DNA from: Roseibium sp. MMSF_3544
GTDB lineage: Bacteria > Pseudomonadota > Alphaproteobacteria > Rhizobiales > Stappiaceae
DNA: 64,000 bases
Assembly: GCF_030732845.1 (NCBI RefSeq)
Contig: NZ_JASHKA010000020.1
Span: forward strand, 1-64,000
Direction of reading: 5' to 3'
Below the pieces are notes generated by a model. The model searched no databases. It had not been told where the DNA came from and saw nothing but the letters and a program-made list of their open reading frames with translations. Made by a program: the position numbers and the translations under genes. Shown piece after piece: positions 16,768 through 25,284 of the stretch. Position 1 is the first letter of the stretch. Every line of letters begins with the position of its first letter.

Positions 16768-17688
16768 TCAATCGTGCCCGAGGCTTTGCGAGCATCGTCT
16801 GAGCGCCGACTTCAACAATCCGGTCGCAGAGTTGTCGGAGACGCCCACGCGGGTCAGAAGCCCCACGGGACGCGCAACCACCGGGTTGGAGAGGTTTTGG
16901 AATTTGAGATGTCGGCCTGAAACAGAACCGACCGCGGATCGCGGCAACAGCGCGACACCAAGACCGTCATTGACGAGTTCCATTGCCGTTGTCGACCGCC
17001 CGACCTCGTAGGTCCATTGTGCCGACAGCCTGCTCCGGGCCAGGGCATCGTCAATCAGCAACCGGTTCCCCGTTCCGCGCGCCGGCAGGATGAGCGGCTC
17101 CTGTCTCAGATCGGACCAGGAGACCTGCTGCTTTTGCGCAAGACCATGTTTGTTCGGCAGGGCCAGCACAATCTGATCATCGAAAAGCGGTTCAAAAACC
17201 GTGTTTGGTTCCAGGGAACCGATCGAGCAGATACCGAAGTCCGCTTCGCCGCCGGAAACCGCTTCGGCGACTTCGTTGGCAGCATGATCCAGTAAACGGA
17301 CCCTGATGCCATCCTGTTGATCCTTTAGGCTCCTGATTGCCGGGATGAGCAGCGAGCTTATCACGGTCGGGATCGTCGCGATGGTCACCACAAGACCGCG
17401 CTGGTGGGCAAAGGCAACACTTTCGTCCCGCATGGAAAGTGTTGTTTCACGCGCGCTTTCCAACATGGCTTCGGCCCGTGCCTGAAGCCGCTTCGCCGCC
17501 AGTGTCGGCTTGACTGCCCGCGTCGTGCGTTCGAACAGCGCGGACCCGAGCGTCTCCTCCAGTTTCTGGATTCTGCGCGTGATTGCTGACTGCGACAGGT
17601 TCAGCCGCTCCGCAGCATGATGAAACGAACTCGTTTCCATGACTGCAAGAAAGGCGTCCAGATCGTTGAAATCGAAATTGATGCGCAT
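16768..17688 (-). CDS. tcuR: LysR-family regulator, probable tricarballylate regulator
   Basis: 306 residues from the ATG at 17688. The N-terminus is a LysR DNA-binding domain (FNDLDAFLAVMETSSFHHAAERLNLSQSAITRRIQKLEETLGSALFERT). The rest is the effector domain. It is divergent from tcuA with a 79-base gap, the arrangement of the tricarballylate utilisation regulator TcuR, which activates tcuABC when tricarballylate is present. The role is inferred from position; the DNA-binding family is certain. Confidence 0.82.
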   Translation of the reverse strand: MRINFDFNDLDAFLAVMETSSFHHAAERLNLSQSAITRRIQKLEETLGSALFERTTRAVKPTLAAKRLQARAEAMLESARETTLSMRDESVAFAHQRGLVVTIATIPTVISSLLIPAIRSLKDQQDGIRVRLLDHAANEVAEAVSGGEADFGICSIGSLEPNTVFEPLFDDQIVLALPNKHGLAQKQQVSWSDLRQEPLILPARGTGNRLLIDDALARSRLSAQWTYEVGRSTTAMELVNDGLGVALLPRSAVGSVSGRHLKFQNLSNPVVARPVGLLTRVGVSDNSATGLLKSALRRCSQSLGHD

Positions 17689-17708
17689 CACGCAATAATC
17701 GATAAAAA

Positions 17709-17741
17709 ACCAACAATAGTCAAAATAATAGTGCGGTTGGT
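17709..17741. promoter_or_regulatory. Inverted repeat in the tcuR-tcuA divergent region
   Basis: ACCAAC (17709-17714) and GTTGGT (17736-17741) flank an AT-rich spacer within the 79-base gap between tcuR and tcuA. Position suits a LysR regulator site, though the arms are short. Confidence 0.4.
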
Positions 17742-17767
17742 ATGACGTTCCTGAGAGGAAGCAAACC

Positions 17768-19153
17768 ATGACCAGCCAATACGATATTGCCGTTATCGGT
17801 GGAGGCAACGCCGCCCTCTGCGCGGCGATGACCGCAGCGGAAAAGGGCGCGAAGGTCATCATTCTGGAGACCGCGCCGAAAGCCTATCGTGGTGGCAATT
17901 CACGCCATACCCGGAATTTCAGGTGCATGCACTCCGGTCCGCTGGGCCCACTCATAGAAGACTACAGCGAGGACGAGTATTTCGAGGATCTTCTGAAGGT
18001 CACGGGTGGCAAGACCGACGAGAAGCTCGCGCGCCTCGCCATTCGCACCTCGGAAGAATGCCTGCCCTGGATGGAAGAGCACGGCGTCCGTTTCCAGCCG
18101 TCTTTGTCCGGCACCTTGTCGCTGGCGCGAACCAACGCGTTTTTCATGGGCGGCGGCAAATCGCTGGTCAACGCCTATTACCGGACGGCCGACAAACTCG
18201 GGGTGAAGGTTCTTTATGAGGCCAATGTCACCCATCTGGAACTTGACGGTGACCGGATCACGCGGGTCGATTATACGCATGAAGGTAAATCCGGGCAGCT
18301 GACTCCCAAGGCAGTGATTGTTGCATCCGGCGGCTTTCAGGCCGACACCGACTGGCTCACCCGCGCCTGGGGACCTCCGGCCAAAAACTTCCTGATCCGC
18401 GGCACGCCCTATAACCGTGGCGTCGTGCTGGCAGACCTGCTTGATCAGGGCGTCAACTCGGTTGGTGATCCGACCCAGTGCCATGCTGTGGCGATTGACG
18501 GCCGTGCGCCGAAATTTGACGGCGGTATCGTCACCCGCCTTGATTGCGTCCCGTTTTCCATCGTGGTCAACAAGGATGCGGAACGTTTTTACGACGAGGG
18601 TGAGGACGTCTGGCCGAAGCGTTACGCGATTTGGGGCCGTCTTGTTGCCAACCAGCCCGACCAGGTGGGCTACGTCATCATTGATGCCAAGTCCCTGGAT
18701 CTGTTCATGCCGTCGGTTTTTCCGCCGATCAAGGCGGACACGCTGGAAGAACTTGCCGAAAAAATGGAGCTTCCCGCCGATCGGCTAAGGGAAACAGTCG
18801 AAACCTTCAACGCGGCTTGCGGAGACACGTCCAACTTTCACCCGACCGAACTGGACGGGGTCAAGACGACCGGCATCAACCTGCCGAAAACCAACTGGGC
18901 ACGACCCATCGATACACCGCCGTTTTACGGTTACAGCCTGCGCACAGGTGTCACATTCACCTATCTCGGTTTCAAGGTCGACGAAAACGCTCAATGCAGC
19001 ACGGATACGGGACCGATCAGGAACCTCTGGGCGGCCGGCGAGACCATGGCCGGATCGATCCTCGGACAAGGCTATCTCGCTGGTTTCGGCATGACCATCG
19101 GAACCGTTTTCGGACGGATCGCGGGCCGGGAGGCCGCCAATTATGCAAACTGA
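17768..19153 (+). CDS. tcuA: FAD-dependent tricarballylate dehydrogenase TcuA
   Basis: 461 residues, related to fumarate reductase flavoproteins. It has the FAD-binding start YDIAVIGGGNAALCAAMTAAEKGAKVIILE, then RGGNSRHTRNFRC, the typical TcuA segment, GGGKSLVNAYY, and the C-terminal flavin motif NLWAAGETMAGSILGQGYLAGFGMTIGTVFGRIAGREAA. TcuA oxidises tricarballylate to cis-aconitate, which enters the TCA cycle, with reduced FAD reoxidised by TcuB. The start has an AGAGGAAG site. Its last 11 bases overlap tcuB, so the two are translated together. Confidence 0.9.
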   Translation: MTSQYDIAVIGGGNAALCAAMTAAEKGAKVIILETAPKAYRGGNSRHTRNFRCMHSGPLGPLIEDYSEDEYFEDLLKVTGGKTDEKLARLAIRTSEECLPWMEEHGVRFQPSLSGTLSLARTNAFFMGGGKSLVNAYYRTADKLGVKVLYEANVTHLELDGDRITRVDYTHEGKSGQLTPKAVIVASGGFQADTDWLTRAWGPPAKNFLIRGTPYNRGVVLADLLDQGVNSVGDPTQCHAVAIDGRAPKFDGGIVTRLDCVPFSIVVNKDAERFYDEGEDVWPKRYAIWGRLVANQPDQVGYVIIDAKSLDLFMPSVFPPIKADTLEELAEKMELPADRLRETVETFNAACGDTSNFHPTELDGVKTTGINLPKTNWARPIDTPPFYGYSLRTGVTFTYLGFKVDENAQCSTDTGPIRNLWAAGETMAGSILGQGYLAGFGMTIGTVFGRIAGREAANYAN

Positions 19154-20210
19154 TCTTCTGCAGGAAGCGCGCCGTCAGGCCGAAATCTGCAATGCCTGCC
19201 GCTATTGCGAAGGCTATTGCTCAGTCTTTCCGGCCCTGCACCAGGAACGCTTCTTTTCCGACGCCAACCTGACCCAGCTGGCCAATCTCTGCCACAACTG
19301 CCGGGGGTGCTACTATGCCTGCCAGTACACGGCGCCGCATGAGTTCGATCTGAACCTGCCGAAAGCCCTTGCGGAAGTTCGTCAGGACAGTTGGGAGAGC
19401 TTCGCCTGGCCAGCGCCGCTGGCGCGCAGTTTTCAAAAGAGCGGCGTGATGATTGCGATCGCAACGATCCTTGGCTTTGCGGTTCTGTTTCTGGCGTTCC
19501 GGGCACTCGGATCTGCCGGCGGCGAAGGGTTTTACGCCGTTCTTTCCCACTCGGCCATGGTGGCGATTTTCCTGCCCGCCTTCCTGTTCCCGCTGGCCAG
19601 CATTGCCGTCAGCCTCCGGCGCTATTGGAAGGAGACCGGCGGCACCAGCGTGACGCTCGAACAGATTGTCGGCGCTTTCGGGTCGGCGGCTAAGATGAAG
19701 AACCTTGCCGGAGGCCATGGCGACGGCTGCAATTTCGAGGACGAGGACCGGTTCAGCCAGTCCCGGCGCCTTGCGCACCAGGCGGTCATGTACGGCTTCC
19801 TGCTCTGCTTTGCGTCCACATCCGCCGGAACGATCCTGCATTATGTCTTCGACATGCCGGCACCCTACTCGTTCTGGTCGCTGCCAAAACTGCTCGGCGT
19901 TCCGGGCGGCATCCTGATGGTTCTCGGCACGGTCGAACTGGCCCGCTTGAAGCTCAAAGCCGACAGGAGCCTCGGCGCTCCCTCTGCCTGGGGCGGGGAA
20001 ATGGGCTTCATCCTGCTGCTGTTCCTGGTGGCACTTTCCGGTTTGGCGCTTTATGCGCTCGGCAGCACCGCAGCGATGCCGGCCCTTCTGGCGATCCACC
20101 TTGGCTCTGTGCTCAGCTTCTTCCTGCTGACGCCCTACACCAAGATGGCCCACGGCTTCTACCGCCTTGCAGCACTGGTCAGGGACGAGCAGCGCAAGGC
20201 GGCGGGGTAA
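19143..20210 (+). CDS. tcuB: Tricarballylate utilisation protein TcuB (Fe-S membrane protein)
   Basis: 355 residues. The N-terminal 80 residues carry two cysteine clusters (ICNACRYCEGYCSVFP and LCHNCRGCYYACQYTAPHEFDLNLP) for iron-sulfur centres. The rest holds about six hydrophobic segments. TcuB takes electrons from reduced TcuA and passes them to the membrane quinone pool. The usual partner TcuC, a major-facilitator importer, is missing here; the two TTT systems 12-20 kb away could supply uptake. No gene follows on this strand; the next gene is a convergent TetR. Confidence 0.9.
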   Translation: MQTDLLQEARRQAEICNACRYCEGYCSVFPALHQERFFSDANLTQLANLCHNCRGCYYACQYTAPHEFDLNLPKALAEVRQDSWESFAWPAPLARSFQKSGVMIAIATILGFAVLFLAFRALGSAGGEGFYAVLSHSAMVAIFLPAFLFPLASIAVSLRRYWKETGGTSVTLEQIVGAFGSAAKMKNLAGGHGDGCNFEDEDRFSQSRRLAHQAVMYGFLLCFASTSAGTILHYVFDMPAPYSFWSLPKLLGVPGGILMVLGTVELARLKLKADRSLGAPSAWGGEMGFILLLFLVALSGLALYALGSTAAMPALLAIHLGSVLSFFLLTPYTKMAHGFYRLAALVRDEQRKAAG

Positions 20211-20261
20211 ATGGCGAAACAAGTTGGCAGAAACGCTGCCATGGAAGTTTTCGCAAGTTCT

Positions 20262-20834
20262 TCAGCTTTTCCAGCTCTCAATTGTCTCGACGGCGACCTT
20301 GGCCATGGGGGCTGCAGCCGTGGTCGATCCCATCAAGCGAACCTGGCTCAAAGCGCCCCAGAGCAGGCCGAGCAGAAATTCAGCGCGCGAATCCGGATCG
20401 CTCACACCGTCGGCGACGGAAGCCGCATGGAAGGCTTCGCGCCACATGGCACGATAATCCTCCACCGCTTCCCGGACTTTGGGGCTCGCGCGGCCAAGTT
20501 CAAAGACCGTGTTGACCATCAGACAGCCGCAATTGGTCACATCTTCCGGATCGTCCGTCGCCTGCGCTAGTCCCTGGAACATCATTTGCGCAGCTTCAAG
20601 ACGGGGCGGGTCGAAGACCTGATTGATGACGCCCCGGGCCATTTCGGTGTAAACGGCAAGAACCTTCAGGAAAATTTCCTCTTTGTCTCCGAAAGCGTTG
20701 GCAATCCCGCGCACGCCTATGCCTGTGGCTTCCTCCAGCATCCGCGTTGTCGTGGCGTCGAAGCCGTTGCGCCAGAAGACCATCACCATTTTTTGGAGCG
20801 CTTCTGTCTCGTCGAACTTGCGGGGTCTGGGCAT
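20262..20834 (-). CDS. TetR-family transcriptional regulator
   Basis: 190 residues with the TetR helix-turn-helix at the N-terminus: RPRKFDETEALQKMVMVFWRNGFDATTTRMLEEATGIGVRGIANAFGDKEEIFLKVLAVY. This is the AcrR/YcdC-like group whose C-terminal domain has the NCGCLMVNTVFELG motif. It is divergent from a tautomerase gene, and a 13-base palindrome lies between them, so it probably represses both itself and that operon. Inducer unknown. Confidence 0.88.
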   Translation of the reverse strand: MPRPRKFDETEALQKMVMVFWRNGFDATTTRMLEEATGIGVRGIANAFGDKEEIFLKVLAVYTEMARGVINQVFDPPRLEAAQMMFQGLAQATDDPEDVTNCGCLMVNTVFELGRASPKVREAVEDYRAMWREAFHAASVADGVSDPDSRAEFLLGLLWGALSQVRLMGSTTAAAPMAKVAVETIESWKS

Positions 20835-20877
20835 GCGCAGCCTATTTTACATCATTTGTTGCAAAATACGTTTCCTC

Positions 20878-20890
20878 ATGTAATATACAT
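20878..20890. promoter_or_regulatory. Palindrome in the TetR/tautomerase gap
   Basis: ATGTA-ATA-TACAT, a 13-base inverted repeat with a 3-base centre, midway in the 103-base gap between the TetR gene and the tautomerase gene. Size and place fit a TetR operator. Confidence 0.5.
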
Positions 20891-20937
20891 CACGCGATGC
20901 ATAATTCAATGTGCCGCTCAACAAGATGGAGAAAGCC

Positions 20938-21135
20938 ATGCCAACCATTCGTGTAACCGTTCCAAAGGCTGCCTGGTCGAAGGACGAAAAAGCCAAAATT
21001 GTCACCAAGCTCACAGACGGTTTGAACTCTGTCGCTGGTGAAAGCGGTAAGGGGGACATCAAGCAATTCATCAACGTCCATATCGAAGAGACAGCGGAAG
21101 GCGGCTACGCGATGGGCGGGAACGTCGTTGCCTGA
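20938..21135 (+). CDS. 4-Oxalocrotonate tautomerase-like protein
   Basis: 65 residues after choosing the ATG at 20938, which puts a proline right after the initiator methionine; in this family Pro1 is the catalytic base once Met is removed. A GGAGA site precedes it. The sequence PTIRVTVPKAAWSKDEKAKIVTKLTDGLNSVAGE with FINVHIEE later fits the small tautomerase fold. It is slightly longer than the classical 62-residue enzyme. It moves protons between carbons of enol or keto acids. A frame starting at 20911 would hide Pro1 and is rejected. The SRPBCC gene follows 54 bases later. Confidence 0.82.
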   Translation: MPTIRVTVPKAAWSKDEKAKIVTKLTDGLNSVAGESGKGDIKQFINVHIEETAEGGYAMGGNVVA

Positions 21136-21189
21136 GCGGAGACCGCTAACCGCGTATCGACCCGTTTTCATCACATCCGGAGACAGATC

Positions 21190-21711
21190 ATGAAAATCAA
21201 ACGAACCCTGGTTATCAATGCGTCACCCGAGCATGTCTGGGAGATACTGGGCGCAAACTACACTCGGGCAGGAGACTGGGCATCGAGCGTCTATTTTTCG
21301 AGCGCGCGCGCCGGTACGCCGGCTATCGACGGTGCACCTGTCGCGGGTCGTGTCTGTCAGACGTCGTTAGGGCCGTTTACCGAAACGATCGAATCCTATG
21401 ACGAACACCGTCGGCACCTTGCCTATTCCGCCACTGGCGACAAGATGCCCGGCTTCGTGAAGCGCCTGGTGAACTCCTGGACTGTCTACCCAATGGCGGA
21501 CAAAAGCAGGGTTGAGATGGAGCTGAGCGCCGACATCTCATTCCCCTTCAATTTTCTCATGGGGCCGATGATGAAGATGCAGTTCGGCAAGGTTCTCCGT
21601 GAGGCGACGGAAGAGCTGAAGCATTTTGCCGAAACCGGCAAAGCGCATCCCCGGAAAGTCAAGTCCGACGCATCAAGAAAAGCCGTTGCGGCCCGCGCCG
21701 CTTTCGCCTGA
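21190..21711 (+). CDS. SRPBCC (START-like) domain protein
   Basis: 173 residues with an N-terminal polyketide-cyclase/START pattern: MKIKRTLVINASPEHVWEILG, then strands leading to SFDE-like SYDEHRRHLAYSATG and a long C-terminal helix (MMKMQFGKVLREATEELKHFAE). A lysine/arginine/alanine tail of about 25 residues follows. This fold makes a deep pocket for hydrophobic ligands or polyketide-like substrates. It probably shares a transcript with the tautomerase upstream and regulation by the TetR protein. Function unknown. Confidence 0.78.
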   Translation: MKIKRTLVINASPEHVWEILGANYTRAGDWASSVYFSSARAGTPAIDGAPVAGRVCQTSLGPFTETIESYDEHRRHLAYSATGDKMPGFVKRLVNSWTVYPMADKSRVEMELSADISFPFNFLMGPMMKMQFGKVLREATEELKHFAETGKAHPRKVKSDASRKAVAARAAFA

Positions 21712-21741
21712 TTTGACAATCAAGTGATGTGAAAGCGCACA

Positions 21742-21778
21742 ATTGCTGTCGTTGGCGGTACCAGCCATCGACAGCAAT
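21742..21778. terminator. Hairpin between convergent genes
   Basis: ATTGCTGTCG (21742-21751) pairs exactly with CGACAGCAAT (21769-21778); TGGC and GCCA extend the stem inside. It lies between the SRPBCC and multicopper oxidase genes, which converge. It could end both transcripts, though T tracts are weak. Confidence 0.55.
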
Positions 21779-21854
21779 GTCCCATAGCCTGTGCAACTGG
21801 TGACTGGATTTCGTACAGACTTTTGTTGCCAGTCAGGCGGCACCAACCTATCTG

Positions 21855-23390
21855 CTATCCGGTCTTATCGGTCACCGTGAACTGTCCCATCATGCCCTGA
21901 TCTTCATGTTCCAGGATGTGGCAGTGATACATGTAGGGATAGTCTTCGCTGGCGAGATAATCGAACCGGACGACGATTTCAGACCAGTCATCGTCATCCA
22001 GCACCACGGTGTCTTTCCAGCCCCGTTGGTCCGCTGTCGCGTTTGCGCCTTCCATTTGTTCAATCAGGAACGAACATCCATGGACATGGAACGGGTGCGC
22101 CCCTTGATCTGAACGAATACGCCAGCGTTCCCAGACGCCGCGCTCGACACGCTCGTTGATGACACTCATGTCCATCACCGCGCCGTTGATCGTCATGTTC
22201 ATGTTCCCATGACCTGCGTGGGCGGCGTGATCTCCTCCGTGACCGGTATGGCTGCCGTCGCCCTCACCGTGATCCATTTCGAGCACGAACTCCCGCACTT
22301 GTTTGATCTCGCTTTCACTCGGTCTGATGATCGTCGCCAACTGCTCCGGAACAGGAGCGGTATGTGCAACCAGGCTTCGGTCGACTTTCAGGAGCAGCGA
22401 GGCGGGAGCAGCAGGTTGAGCTGGCCCATCCAGCAGACCCGTCAAACCTGAAAGGATGCCTTCTTCTTCAGCGTCAATGTCGTCTTCAAAAAAGGTCAAC
22501 AACTCCGCTGACGTGTCTTCGGACAAATCGACGATGATTTCGCACCGCTCGCCGGGAGACATTTCCATGAGCTTCATTGGCACGGGCGCTTCAAGCAAAC
22601 CGCCATCACTGGCGATCTTGTAGAAGGTCCGGTTGTCGGCGAACGCGAGAATGTAGAAGCGTGCATTGGCGCCGTTGAGGAGTCGGAGACGAACCTTGCC
22701 GGCAGGCACGTCGGCAACAGGAGACATGGCGCCGTTGATGACGACCGTGTCGCCAAACCATCCATCTTCGCCGGCATCTTTGAGCGAATAAACCAGCCTT
22801 CCCGCCGCATCGAAGGTTCTGTCCTGAATGATCACCGGAAGATCGTCGAGACCGTAGCGGTTCGGGAGTTCTTTCGAGACAGCGTCATCATCATCATCGA
22901 TGATCATCATGCCGGCGAGGCCCCGATAGGTCTGGGTTCCGGTTTTTCCGTGCGTATGGGAATGGTACCAGCACGTCGCTGCCGGCTGAACGATCGACAG
23001 GGTTGGCTGCCAGCGCTCGCCTGGAGGCATTTCCAGCTGCGGACCTCCATCCACGTTGCCCGGTACATGAAGACCGTGGCCGTGGACGGAGACACCTTCC
23101 GTCAATGTGTTGTGGTAGTTGAGGTTGAGCTCCGTGTTCCGCCGTGTGCGAATGGTCGGACCCAGATAGTCCTGATTGATGCCGAGCGTCGGTGTCATGA
23201 CACCCGGTTTGAAAGACCACAGGCCGGTGCGAATGGTCAGATCCACCGGCTCGCCGTTGGTGCCGTCGGCAAGGGGTGGTATTGGCAGGGCCGGCCGCGC
23301 GGTGTTCGACCATGACGGTCCTGCAAGGCAGACACCCGTGAGTGAAAGGCCGCCTGCGAGGAATCGGCGCCGGGACAACGTGAGCGACAT
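21855..23390 (-). CDS. Tat-exported multicopper oxidase (CueO/CopA-like)
   Basis: 511 residues from the ATG at 23390 (GGAGA site upstream); longer frames reach 23924 but run through the divergent gene. A twin-arginine signal (LSRRRFLAGG) sends the folded protein to the periplasm. All copper motifs are present: SVHGHGLHVPG and CWYHSHTHGKTGTQTY in domain 1, HPFHVHGCSFLI and YMYHCHILEHEDQGMMGQF in domain 3, ending with a type 1 copper methionine. A His-rich loop (HGEGDGSHTGHGGDHAAHAGHGN) comes before domain 3. It oxidises cuprous ion or phenols with oxygen, most likely for copper tolerance. The LuxR-type gene next door is divergent. Confidence 0.9.
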   Translation of the reverse strand: MSLTLSRRRFLAGGLSLTGVCLAGPSWSNTARPALPIPPLADGTNGEPVDLTIRTGLWSFKPGVMTPTLGINQDYLGPTIRTRRNTELNLNYHNTLTEGVSVHGHGLHVPGNVDGGPQLEMPPGERWQPTLSIVQPAATCWYHSHTHGKTGTQTYRGLAGMMIIDDDDDAVSKELPNRYGLDDLPVIIQDRTFDAAGRLVYSLKDAGEDGWFGDTVVINGAMSPVADVPAGKVRLRLLNGANARFYILAFADNRTFYKIASDGGLLEAPVPMKLMEMSPGERCEIIVDLSEDTSAELLTFFEDDIDAEEEGILSGLTGLLDGPAQPAAPASLLLKVDRSLVAHTAPVPEQLATIIRPSESEIKQVREFVLEMDHGEGDGSHTGHGGDHAAHAGHGNMNMTINGAVMDMSVINERVERGVWERWRIRSDQGAHPFHVHGCSFLIEQMEGANATADQRGWKDTVVLDDDDWSEIVVRFDYLASEDYPYMYHCHILEHEDQGMMGQFTVTDKTG

Positions 23391-23612
23391 TTCTGATCTC
23401 CAAATCAACAGATACAGTGAAGGGGCGCTCCCTGCCGGTAGCGGCGAGACAACGCGCAAAAACTCGATGTAAAAGTGAATGGGAAACGCGTGCTTATGCG
23501 TCCATCGGACAAATGCCGGATCGACCGTCCCGGCTATGGGACATAAGGTCAATTCAGGTGGCTCAACCCGGGGGCTAGGGTGCCAAAGACACGCAAGACA
23601 GGGAACGATTTC

Positions 23613-24152
23613 ATGCTCGAGACGAACGGACCGTTGTGGAATTGGCGCACCTTTTTTGCCGTGTTCGTTCTCATTGTGTTTGCCACAAGCGTCGTTGAAG
23701 TATTCAACGAATTTCGCGGCGGTGAAACGCTCGCGTCCATGGGGGATGATCTTGCCAGACTTGTGATCAGCGCATTGGTCCTGGCCGCCTTTCTGTACGA
23801 TCGCCGCGTCCATCAAAAAACGCTCAGGGAACTGAGTGGACAGCTTGAGAAGGCGCGTGGCCAACTGGCACGGCTCGACTCCCGTTCTGTTGAGCTTGCC
23901 GGACAATACCGTGCCGTCATGCAAAAGCAGTTCGACGCCTGGAACCTGACAGCCAGTGAGCAGGATGTCGTGATCGGAATGCTGAAAGGGCTTTCATTCC
24001 GGGAAATCGCAGGGCTCAGGGAAACGCGCGAGAAAACGGTCCGCCAACAGGCCTCCACCGTCTATCGGAAAGCCGGTGTTTCCAGCCGGAACGAACTGAC
24101 CGCCTGGTTCTTCGAGGACATGCTCGATCCTTTACCAGCCCAGGGCGCGTGA
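23613..24152 (+). CDS. Membrane-anchored LuxR-type regulator
   Basis: 179 residues from the ATG at 23613 with an AGGGA site; a GTG at 23580 is possible. Two hydrophobic segments (TFFAVFVLIVFATSVVEVF and DLARLVISALVLAAFLYD) are followed by a heptad-rich stretch (KTLRELSGQLEKARGQLARL) and a C-terminal LuxR helix-turn-helix (WNLTASEQDVVIGMLKGLSFREIAGLRETREKTVRQQASTVYRKAGVSSRNEL). So the DNA-binding part is held at the inner membrane. Such proteins are likely to sense envelope or redox signals. It is divergent from the multicopper oxidase and may control it. Confidence 0.82.
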   Translation: MLETNGPLWNWRTFFAVFVLIVFATSVVEVFNEFRGGETLASMGDDLARLVISALVLAAFLYDRRVHQKTLRELSGQLEKARGQLARLDSRSVELAGQYRAVMQKQFDAWNLTASEQDVVIGMLKGLSFREIAGLRETREKTVRQQASTVYRKAGVSSRNELTAWFFEDMLDPLPAQGA

Positions 24153-24321
24153 ACAATCGACGCATCGCGACCTGAAAACGTCGCGTCCCGGCCTTGTCAG
24201 GCTCCGGAAGCGAGATATAACCCCCGAACGCTTGGACACGAGACCGGCGATGCGGCGCGCGAACCTGCCGTTTCGCAGTGCCGGGATCGTAAACAGAACA
24301 AACAGATATCCGGGTGCAGTG

Positions 24322-25203
24322 GTGGAAACGCAAAAGATAACAATTCTCGACGGCGGCATGGGCCAGGAGCTTGTGCGCCTGAGCGGGCTGGAACCCACAG
24401 GGCTCTGGTCGACACGGATCATGATGGAACGGCCGGACCTGGTCGGCGAGATCCACGATTCCTATTTCGCCGCCGGCGCACATGTGGCAACGGCAAACAC
24501 CTATGCGATCCATCGTGACCGCCTGCGCCCGAACGGGATTGAAGACCAGTTCGAAAAGCTGCAGCAACAGGCCTGTGAAATCGCCTGCCGCTCGCGCGAT
24601 GCACACGGGTCCGGTTCGGTGGTCGGATCCGTCGGTCCGCTCGGTTGGTCCTACAGCCATGACGGCGCACCGCCGGAAGATGAATCCACCGAGCTTTACG
24701 CGGAAATTTGCCGTATCCAGTCTGACTTCGTGGATTCCTACCTGATCGAGACGATCGCTTCGATCGAACAGGCAAGGGCCGCCGTCAAGGGCGCTCTTGG
24801 TCACGGAAAACCGGTTTGGATCGGCCTGACGGTCGACGATGCCGACGGCACCAAACTGCGCTCGGGAGAAAGCCTTTCAGATGCCGTGCGCGAAGTTGCG
24901 GCGCTGTCCCCGCAGGCCATCCTCCTGAACTGCTCCATACCGGAAGCGGTGGCCGCCGGGTTGAACGCCATCCCGGAGACGGATCTGCCGACTGGTGGCT
25001 ATGCCAACGGGTTCACCGGGATCAGCAAGGAATTCCTGTCCGCCGGCAGCGCGGTAACGAAACTGACCTCGCGCGTCGACCTCACCCCGGACGCCTATGC
25101 TGATCATGTCGGCGGATGGGTGAAACACGGAGCGACCATTGTCGGGGGGTGCTGCGAGGTCGGGCCAGAGCACATAAGGGAGCTTTCCCGGCGCTTCAGC
25201 TAA
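24322..25203 (+). CDS. Homocysteine S-methyltransferase family protein
   Basis: 293 residues if read from the GTG at 24322; a longer frame from 24250 or 24232 adds residues with no family similarity, and the start has no clear ribosome site. The pattern ITILDGGMGQELVRLSG, then YFAAGAHVATANTYAIHRDRL, LLNCSIPEAV and near the end VGGCCEVGPEHIREL matches the betaine/homocysteine methyltransferase fold, with the zinc ligands being the NCS cysteine and the CC pair. It could make methionine from homocysteine using S-methylmethionine or SAM, or demethylate a related compound. No partner genes adjoin it. Confidence 0.8.
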   Translation: METQKITILDGGMGQELVRLSGLEPTGLWSTRIMMERPDLVGEIHDSYFAAGAHVATANTYAIHRDRLRPNGIEDQFEKLQQQACEIACRSRDAHGSGSVVGSVGPLGWSYSHDGAPPEDESTELYAEICRIQSDFVDSYLIETIASIEQARAAVKGALGHGKPVWIGLTVDDADGTKLRSGESLSDAVREVAALSPQAILLNCSIPEAVAAGLNAIPETDLPTGGYANGFTGISKEFLSAGSAVTKLTSRVDLTPDAYADHVGGWVKHGATIVGGCCEVGPEHIRELSRRFS

Positions 25204-25284
25204 TGGCTTGAATTGGTATGGGACCTTAGCACGGGTGACGCGTTCCGGTTGCAATGCTACTTTCCTGAAGCAAGGGAGGAAACC

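Noticed and set aside
19221..20222. Minus-strand frame of 333 codons opposite tcuB
   Set aside because: Rich in Arg, Gln and His with no domain; shadow of tcuB.
21855..23924. Extended 689-codon start for the multicopper oxidase
   Set aside because: The Tat signal begins at 23390 with a ribosome site; the extension overlaps the divergent LuxR gene.
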